Source of the DNA: Pelomyxa schiedti
Lineage: Eukaryota > Evosea > Pelobiontida > Pelomyxidae
Reading direction: 5' to 3'
Assembly (NCBI GenBank): GCA_020536535.1
Contig: JAHLWZ010000946.1
Span: 1 to 39,722, forward strand
DNA length: 39,722 nucleotides
Part shown: positions 31,707 through 39,722 of the stretch, piece by piece
Layout of the letters: each line of letters opens with the position of its first letter
Numbering within the stretch: position 1 is the first letter of the stretch
Notes under the pieces: generated by a model
The model's input: the letters and a program-made list of their open reading frames with translations, nothing else
Told to the model about the DNA's origin: nothing
The model's database searches: none
Program-made: the position numbers and the translations under genes

Positions 31707-32384
31707 TTGTTGGGGGCTGTCGAGTACACTCAGTGGCGAAATTGCCGATTGTCAAGGTTGCCCTTCCACATTTTGCCTTCTGGGCGTCTAGCAGCGATTT
31801 TTAAAGACGGGACTGTTTCCTTTGAGATCCCCACTTCACTTCAGGTAAAATCCTCCCCGCCCCCGCTTTTGTTCTTGTGGATGAGGATAACCAGGTCGTT
31901 CACTTTGGTTTCCACGTAGCCGAGCGTAAGCCTCGTTGCTGAGGTGCAGCTGCTTGACAGTCACTTCGCGATCACCGGCCTTTTTGCGGTTTTTTTTTTT
32001 TTCCTCCCTTCCCATTTTCTTCTACTCCTGCTCCTTTTATTACCACCTCCCCCAACTCTCAGTCTTCCCCCCAACACACAGGTTCCGCGCAGTGACTTTG
32101 TTGTTGTTAGTAACAGCGCGAGATACCGCAACCTGTACGGGATTGACCTGATGAAGCTGCAACAGAACCACGGAGTCGCCACCAAAGTGCAACACGTCTT
32201 CCCTAGCCACGCCGCACTAATCACATGCATAAGTTCGGATACAAACAGTTTGTGCAGCATGGACCAGACAGGCCTCGCACAGATAATGGAGTTCACACAG
32301 AACCCAGTGCCGATAGGCATCACGGCCGCGGTTCCCCTCTCCGTCTCCAGCAACGACCGCCAGCAGCACCAAGGAAATGATTGA
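31707..32384 (+). CDS. small spliced unknown protein, mirror copy (uncertain)
   Basis: Mirror of 7339-8016, on the plus strand, with stop TGA at 32382-32384. The same doubts about the start and coding strand apply. Confidence 0.4.
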
Positions 32385-32557
32385 AGAACAGCAAACCAAA
32401 CCCCAACACTACACAACCCTCTGCCCCCTATTGCCAAAACATCTTCATATTTTTTCCACTGCATTTAAGGGAAATAACAAAGATAGAAGCTTGATTTTGG
32501 CTTGGGGCGATTCAGAGATGACTACGATGACGAAGATGAAGGGGAAGAGTTGGCTCG

Positions 32558-34716
32558 TCAAGAGCGCTTGTTCTTCTTTCTTGGGCCAACTACGTGGGCA
32601 TTGGTAAGTTGACACTCTCCCAAAGCAAGCACTTGCAGACGCTCACGAACTGCCTCATCCAAAAAGGTAGGATTGACTTGTAAGAAACCGGTGTCTGGAA
32701 TGCAGCACAACATTGCTATTGGGTTCGTGAGTTCACTTGGGAAAGTGCGAGGAGGGAAGGGGGACTTACTTGGATCTGTGGCTTTCTCATGTTGTCCTAC
32801 CAAGCCATACAATATGACAGCTACATCACCTTTCTTCAGGTGTTTTGGGTATATCAGTTCCATAACTGCCTTTTTGATAAATATCTTGGCCTGAGTGCCG
32901 TCTGGTAAGACCACGCAGTAACTATTGCCATTAAAGTGTTTGACCACGCCAAAGGCCATATCTGGAGAACACGTTAGGGATCAACAAACTCAGAGTGGAC
33001 AAGTGTACCTATGACAGCGGTTGTGTTTCTTTCTAGAGCTTCAGACTTGAGTTTCCTGATTTCGGATGCGGTCTCGAAGTCTATCTCGATATGTGCCGGA
33101 AACAAGTGGGCAATTGAGGGTGAGAGCCTGCACTCAACAACAGTGCTTGCGTTGATGATGTACACCGCTTGGTTCGTGTCCATTTTTCGGCATAATGTTA
33201 TTCCTTGGATCAAATAGAATCCTGGTACCGTTTGGACTCCACCAGCGACTCTAATATTGGCCTCATTTGCCTGGAGTAGTGTTAGTGGTGTGCGTGTGGG
33301 GGTTTTTTGGGGTGTTAGGCCACAAAAGGAACCTAAAAAGTAGAGGGAAAAGAGACTTGTGGTTACCTCTCTATCATAAGCGATGATGCCGTGACCCGTC
33401 GTCAACACGGCGCTCACCACAACACTCCTCATGTCACCAATGGCGCACTGCACATATGAGCCACAAGCAGCTTCCGTATCGGCATCAAAGCCAGTTTGCT
33501 GTTGCTCATGGACCGGATCAGAGTCGCTGGATTGGGGGGATTCTGGCTTGATTTGTTCTGGTTGCGGCGAGTTGATGACCGGAGGAGCAACCAAAGAAAC
33601 TTGTGCATGCGGCGCAACGGGGTGTTGTGTCTCATCGTGGTCATCCTCCAGTACAATGGGCGCATTGAGACTACCAAGCCCAGCATTACTTGTAGTCTTG
33701 CAACGCTTAGGGACTGGTGACAAAGGAGAATCGACGTGGTGCATCACTTGCAGACTCATGCCAGGAGCACGGGCCTTCAGAACAGGAGGAGGCAGTTGAA
33801 CTGCCGGAGTAAGGCAAAGACGACCATCGCGGTCGCCCCGCAGTTGCAAAGATGCAGCAGGCTGTGGGGGCATCCTGCCAATTCCAATACGGCTGGGTTC
33901 AGATGAGTCATCCCTGCTGGAGGCTGCTGGTACATTTTCAGGGCTATGGCGATGATGTTCAACCTCAGCAAGGGAATGACGAACAGCATCAGCAGCAGTA
34001 GTAGTAGGGCTAGCATCAATAAAGCGATTTCCCGATTCAACATTATTCACACCTTCTTGAAACAATGGCGAACCTGTGTGGTTTCAGTGTAACTTAAGAG
34101 AAGGGAAGATTCTTTGCGTGACTGTGCCGTGGTGAAGAGTTTTTACAGTGAGTGTAATAAATATAATAAACTCACAAACCTAGGCGAGGAACAGCGGCAT
34201 CACCAATCACGGCATAATCTGGCAAGCAACAGTCGCAGCCCGGTGTCACCGGGAACTTAAAGTTTGGGCACAGCCTATCATAAGCTTGAACAATGTAAAC
34301 TTCTTTGTTGATCCTGGAAATAGAAATATGTTAAAACAAATGTAAAAAAAACCAAACTAGAGCAAGCAAGATGTGGAAAATGTATATACGATACAAAAAA
34401 CAACCAACTAAGCCACACCACACCTTTCCACGCGTTTGACGACCGCGGATTTGACCGCTATGGCCTGCCACACCTTCGGCACGGGCCGCCATTTGGTTGT
34501 AATAAGGCCAATGTACTTCTCGGTTGCAAGTTCCGTACCAGTTATCGGATCTAGCTTAGTGCCTTGGATTTCGTATTTTCGGACGAGGCCGTCTGGATCG
34601 GGGCCAGGAACAGCCTGGATATCTTCAATGCTCACAACGGCATCGTACTGCTCCCCTCCCATCTCGTCCATCATTGGTCCCTCCATCGTGAGTTCTTTGT
34701 TGAGTTTGCTTGTCAT
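32558..34716 (-). CDS. large spliced protein with eIF1A-like segment, mirror copy
   Basis: Mirror of the gene at 5007-7165 on the minus strand: start at 34714-34716, stop at 32558-32560, same exon chain and same motifs. I saw no difference between the two copies. Confidence 0.7.
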
Positions 34717-35197
34717 GGTGTCCGACGGGCGGGATGTTTGTGGCCTTGGTTTGTTTGAAAAAAAGGACTACAAAGTAAACCGGCGGATCTCGCACCTTTT
34801 TTTTTCATATTTTTTTTCAAAAACTGCTCTCCAATTGGTCCGAAATTGCAATTGGTGGATAAACAAGTACCCTGAAAAAAGCTTCCTCACTGGAACCTGG
34901 TTGCTTGGAGCTGGACCGTCAAACGGCAAGGTGGTAAGAATGTACATTGAACAACCGTGTAGGACCACGATGAAGAGCGGAAGAAGCCAGTTGGGTTAAA
35001 CTGTGGAATTATTACTTGTTGAAAAGTGTAAGGATGGGTTGTACATGCGGTTGTGTGCAATCGGCTCTGTGAACCACACTGGACACTAGAAGTAGTTGCA
35101 ATTGATGTTGCTAGCACCAAGGGCACAAATCGGAAGTAGTAGAAGTAGCTAAGTACGTTAAATCCCAGCCAAGAGGTAATGGAAGCTGGAAACTTAG

Positions 35198-35365
35198 CAC
35201 AAGAACTTGGAGAGATTAGAGGAATGGCCACGAGAGCAAGCTGACATCCATCAATGTGAAGAGACACAGTTAATCTAGAAAAAAGATGAGAAGGAGAAGG
35301 AAGAGCTCAAGAAATTACTTGATGTGGATGTGGCAAGACACGATAACCCATACTCAGCGTTCTAG
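35198..35365 (+). pseudogene. coding-like relic, mirror copy
   Basis: Mirror of 4358-4525, with the in-frame TAG at 35276-35278 and terminal TAG at 35363-35365. Confidence 0.35.
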
Positions 35366-35738
35366 TAAAGTGTTCAATTCGATTTTGCGTTGAATATTGG
35401 AGCCTCAACACAATGACAGGCAAGGATGTATATCCTGCACCCGCTGTGATGAGTGCAACATCCTCTAGGAGAGAACATATCTTGGTGGAAGCTAGACACA
35501 TTCAGTGGATATTGACAAGTGAAGATGGTAGAAGAAGGGTATACCTAAGACTACTTTTATTTATCCATTCAAACACCCTGCCATGCATTTGGTTTAGTGA
35601 TGTCACAAATATTTTCGCCTTTGAGGGGTTTCGTGTACACACCCCTAAACCACAAAAAACACAAAAATCCAAATTCATGTGTCAGAAATTATGAAAAATT
35701 TTTTCAAAAACTTTTTCCATAGAAATACTTAGCGGTCA

Positions 35739-36558
35739 TTAATCGCACGCTGTTTGTTAGTTAGAAGACAAAAGTATTGTTCTGTATGGAGAGGAAATAT
35801 ACCTGATTGGTGAACAACTTCTTCTAGATGATCCACAATACGGCCCAATGTGGTGACCCTCTTATTAATCAAATCAGAATTGCGAGTAATGGAAGCAGCA
35901 GCCTGAATGCTTTAGGAGAGGGGAGGCAGGGGAGGTAAAATACCAGCGGCCATTCCAAGAGAGTCTTAATCTGGTACAACAGTGCCGTAATTCGTGGTAT
36001 TGTCTCAACATAAGTTTCATTGGGGTTTGCGGTTTGTACTCCAGAGACACTTGCTTTCTGTCGGGGCTCCGCTTGTTTTCCAGTTGGTTCCACAGAAATT
36101 TCATCATATTCCAGCGTTGGGCCCGCAAACGCCCTTAGAGAGCCCTTCGGAACCAGGGGATCAAGCTGTACTTCCGTTAACATAAGTTTTTCCTATTGTT
36201 GAAGCTGGAAACCTTCAGAATCTCAACAAGCCCTATTTTAAGTCCAGAGGTAAGCTGGTGCATATGTTGGATGTCTGGTCGGACCCTTTCAAAAAGTGAA
36301 GTCTCCCCAATGTGGGTCTGAAAATATTTATAATAGTGGTTTTACAAATAGTGGTTTTCCAAAACAAAAATAATACAATTGAGTGACAAAAGGAAAATGT
36401 TTGCACACCACGCCAGCCAAATCTGCGAGAAGTAACGTCATTCTGGTTGCCACGCCCCCCACAATAGCACCCATCGCCTCGCCACTAACAAACACGGTCC
36501 TATTGCTCAAATTCCCCCCCGTAGAAGATGTAGTAGTACTAGTCGAAACAGGTTGCAT
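35739..36558 (-). CDS. unknown protein, spliced, mirror copy
   Basis: Mirror copy of the gene at 3165-3984, minus strand, with the same exon series and the same unresolved exon 2/3 boundary. Start codon at 36556-36558, likely stop TAA at 35739-35741. Confidence 0.55.
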
Positions 36559-37112
36559 TTGCGACAGATGAATGTTGTTTGAAGGGTATTTGTTTGTTGG
36601 AAGATATGCATCTTTCCCGTGGCATTGTGATACGGATATTTGTTACGCGCACGCAATCACCACTATCAAGGGTTTTTTTGACCGTTGATGGGGTTTTCAT
36701 TTTTTGATGGACAAAAATTTCTTTGTTTTTGTTGGAAAATGCGGCATTTTCTATGCGACGACGGACCTCAGTGCTTCTATTTAAGCTATTTTCGTATTCA
36801 ATTCCAGGGGAACATACTACACTGTGGCAATGATGTAGTATTCAACATTTTTTTTTGAGTTTGAGCGACTCAGCAACCACCCTAGTTCAATGAACTGAAT
36901 GTACGATGAAGATTTTTTGGATGGGATACGAAATTTTGCTTCCATGTTGATGTGTAACTAGCAACAAAAATGTGCTGCATATTTGATAACTCCAAGTACT
37001 CACTTTTTTAATATCACACAGTCGTCCTTCAATTGTCCAGCATCGAATGAAGAATCATAATATCTTCTTCCTTCCTGTTCACGGGGAATTTGTGATTCCT
37101 CTCACTGAGAAT

Positions 37113-38684
37113 TTGAATGTGCTCGATCTAAGTAGAGATACCTTGAACACATTTCCTCTTGCTATTCTGTCCCTACCCATCCTGAGATAGCTTAATTTGA
37201 GGTACTTTGTGACCTAGAGTACCCTATTTTGTAATTGTTTGGTTCAAATAGCATCAGCCACAGTTCTGGTGAAGGGTTTCCGTGTATGGAAAGTTTCGAA
37301 TTGACTTTTCTATTTCGTCCAACCCTCTTGTTGAGTTAAAGGTTTTGTAGATAGCTTCTTCGTAAAATTTATTTAGTAAATAGATTATAGACGTTTCAGC
37401 AAGCATGTATCATTTCCAGTGTGTCACATTAAGACCTTCTTTCAACTGAGTATCAGTATGCCACATATTAGTGGCCTCTCGAAGATATTACCGGCATTTC
37501 CTCCAGTAATCCAGGATCTGAGTGTATCTTCCATTGGATTAGCATTCTACCCATCCTCTTGGACTGATTTTGCCGTTTTGCAACGTTTGTACTATTCTTT
37601 GCAATACAACTTAGTGGTTTTTTCAGATTAAATAGTTCCTTGAATTTTCTTGATGAATTGCCCCCAATGACTCCATCACTCGTCTACATGAAATCGTTGA
37701 ATATTTCCGGCAATAGCTTTGTCTTTTTTCTCAATGTATCCGTTATTCTTATCTCTGATACAAACCAGGTGTGATCAAAATGTCTACACAATGAATCTGG
37801 ATATTATTAATTAGGAATAGGACAACCTTTTTGAGGAGACGCCTCCCACAATCGGATACCTCACGAAATTGGAGTTGGAAACGGGAAAAGTAAGTTGACA
37901 GGGAGTTCTTCTGTAGGCAAAACGGCAATGTTCAGAGATAAGATAGCTCTGACACACACACAAAGGAAATATGCTCTTGCTACTTATGGTAATAAAGGTA
38001 ACCATTTTGTCATGCACTCACTTTGATAAGAGGAATGAGAATTCCGATTACTCTTTCTGAAAGACAAGAAAATGACCATCGACATAACTCGGAATACCAC
38101 GTGCATGTAATTTTCAGGTTCAGTTGGAAGAATGTTTTAATATCCTTCCAGAGACACACAACTCGAGGGCAGGCAGTAGAGTCTCTTTGCGAAGTAGGGA
38201 CTGTTCACCTTACTGCTGGAGATGATCTTTTTATTATTGGCATTATTTCCTCCCTGTACAACTACCTACACACCACAGAGTAATGATGGAGAAGCACCCC
38301 TCTCCCGTTCCCACTAGTGCTTAAGATAGCCATGGATATGCCTGTGATATGCACTTCTTACATGACTCAGCACCTCAAATCTACAGAGATTTAAAAAGCC
38401 CAAACATAATTCCTTATCTTACTTTCTTCAGGTGACAGGTCTTCAAAATACAGTAGCAAGTGAGGTTGTTGATAATCCTGGTATTGCCCAAAGTATCATC
38501 TTGACTCGTTCTCACTTTTGCCTTTGATACACCTGGCTTGCTCCTGAAATTATGAGGAAAGGACCCTTCACCACTAAATCTGATGTTTATTCCTATAGTC
38601 AGGACACCCACTCCCTTACTCCGTAAGCGATTCCAGTTGTAGGTGATTTTATGTGAAATGATTGCACGGGAGACATACTTTGGG
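37113..38684 (+). pseudogene. LRR / TKL-type protein kinase relic, mirror copy
   Basis: Same locus on the plus strand of the right arm. LRR-like blocks are at 37113-37190, 37640-37723 and about 37829-37880. The catalytic-loop segment is at 38331-38411, the APE/DVYSY segment at 38528-38598 and the CEM segment at 38643-38684. The same in-frame TAG (37188-37190) and TGA (38525-38527) are present, so the lesions predate the duplication. Confidence 0.6.
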
Positions 38685-39263
38685 AAATTATCCTGAAATA
38701 CTTTTGGAAATTATACTTCAACATCATCACTGATGAAGAGCTACCCTCTGGTAGGTATTCTGGGCTGCCCAACCCTCGCCTTGTAAGCCTCAGGCTCCCT
38801 TATTATTCCAGCTCAAGAGATTAGAGTGTACCGCATGCCATCGTGAGTTGATTCTTGGGAACACTCTGTATTATACTGTCATTTCAAATCAGTTTGTAAG
38901 GATAAATTTACCAACATTTTATCACACTGAGGTTACAACACCATGTTTTTTTAGCAGCAATACACGCAACAAGAGCAAGCATGTATTCCCACATGGTCAT
39001 ACAACCACGAAAACTAAGGCTCCAAGTTGTTCTTCTCACAAGCTCGTAGCGATCAGTACCCATAATTCAGCATACCAAATAATACCGGTGCCAAATACAA
39101 AACACAAAAAAAAAAAAAACCGGGAAATCCCCTAATAAGTGGTATTTCTAAATTGCACTGTGATGATGTAAGACCTTTCTTGGCTTTCTGATCAATGTCT
39201 CAATTTCGGGTACCTTTATTTGGCTCCAAAAACAAACAAAGGAAAAACGAGGTTTTTATCGGT

Positions 39264-39389
39264 AAAAAAGGTCCCCAGCTTGTGCAAGTTGGGGAGAACC
39301 TTGGTTGGTTGCAGGACTGACCAACATAGAGTAGGTCCCAGAAAAAATTAATCTACTCAGAATTTTTAATCCAACTTGCAATCGTTGGG
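39264..39389 (-). ncRNA. candidate structured RNA, mirror copy
   Basis: Exact mirror of the hairpin cluster at 334-459, read on the minus strand. The same pairings and T tract are present; the same doubts apply. Confidence 0.25.
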
Positions 39390-39611
39390 TTCTGGTAAAG
39401 GGCCAAGTATCTTTTTTCATGTTAACAGCAAAGTCAGTTCATGTGTGCTAGCATCAGGTCAGACAACCCTAAGGTGGGTCTGGTAATGCTGGGCAAAGCA
39501 AACTGAGGAACAGGATTGAGACAAAGTAATGAACAGTATTCAAGGGAGAAAAAGCAAATGTGAAAAAGTGTGTAAAATCTTTGAACAAACCCTTGAAATG
39601 TTGTAGAGGTA

Positions 39612-39679
39612 AACCGCCAGGGACCGCAGGACGGACCGCAAAGAAAACCGCCAGGGATCGCAGGACGGACCGCAAAGAA
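39612..39679. repeat. tandem duplication, mirror copy
   Basis: Reverse-complement copy of the two 34-bp units at 44-111, including the single A/G difference between units. Confidence 0.9.
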
Positions 39680-39722
39680 AGTAACATACCAAACCAAACA
39701 ACACCAAAAAAAAGGGGGAAAA

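Larger units (their letters stand above)
19993..39722 (-). repeat. right arm of 19.7-kb inverted repeat
   Basis: Mirror copy of 1-19730. Every gene here repeats a left-arm gene in opposite orientation, except that the adenosine-specific-kinase copy lacks its first exon. The arm ends exactly where the left arm begins, so both ends of the window carry the same terminal sequence. Confidence 0.99.

Noticed and set aside
1-39722. Virus or plasmid genome with terminal inverted repeats, or an rDNA-type palindromic minichromosome
   Set aside because: The content is ordinary spliced housekeeping genes with no replication, capsid, rRNA or partition genes, and no telomere repeats.

Overview
The window is one giant inverted repeat. 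Bases 1-19730 and 19993-39722 are reverse complements, with paired positions summing to 39723, around a single-copy spacer of 262 bases (19731-19992). Every stretch I compared between the arms was identical, including intergenic DNA and homopolymers. All genes except the central one therefore appear twice, in mirror orientation. The symmetry runs to the very first and last base.

The DNA is nuclear and eukaryotic. It has spliced genes with GT-AG introns, many only about 41-63 nt long, a cytosolic ribosomal protein, a PH-domain AGC kinase and a sterol biosynthesis enzyme. TAA, TAG and TGA all end recognisable genes, so the code looks standard. Tight spacing and tiny introns suggest a unicellular eukaryote with a compact genome; I cannot name the lineage. 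No telomere repeat is visible at either end.

Left arm, outside to inside: a 34-bp tandem duplication and a run of hairpins ending in a T tract (about 40-460); a decayed or unresolved leucine-rich-repeat/TKL-kinase locus (minus, about 1040-2610); an unknown gene (plus, 3165-3984); a short coding-like relic (minus, 4358-4525); a long unknown gene with a C-terminal eIF1A-like segment (plus, 5007-7165); a small uncertain gene (minus, 7339-8016); an unknown multi-pass membrane protein (plus, 8168-11188); a spinster-like MFS transporter (minus, 11297-13211); 7-dehydrocholesterol reductase (minus, 13444-15558); ribosomal protein L26/uL24 (plus, 15733-16557); PDK1 kinase (minus, 16758-18739); and an adenosine-specific-kinase-family gene (minus, 18990-19953). 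The right arm mirrors this.

The turnaround cuts the adenosine-specific-kinase gene. Its exon 1 lies in the spacer on the minus strand and joins exons 2-7 of the left arm, giving a complete 180-residue frame. The right arm carries exons 2-7 only, because its junction falls inside intron 1. The complete copy keeps only 39 bp of native upstream DNA. A 7-nt T:A microhomology sits at the turn. This geometry fits snap-back (self-primed) copying of one molecule. That could be a library, amplification or assembly artefact, or a real fold-back inverted duplication after a double-strand break. Deciding which is the main question for this window.

The genes do not form a pathway. They are ordinary housekeeping and signalling genes in alternating convergent and divergent order: sterol synthesis, lipid-type transport, translation, kinase signalling.
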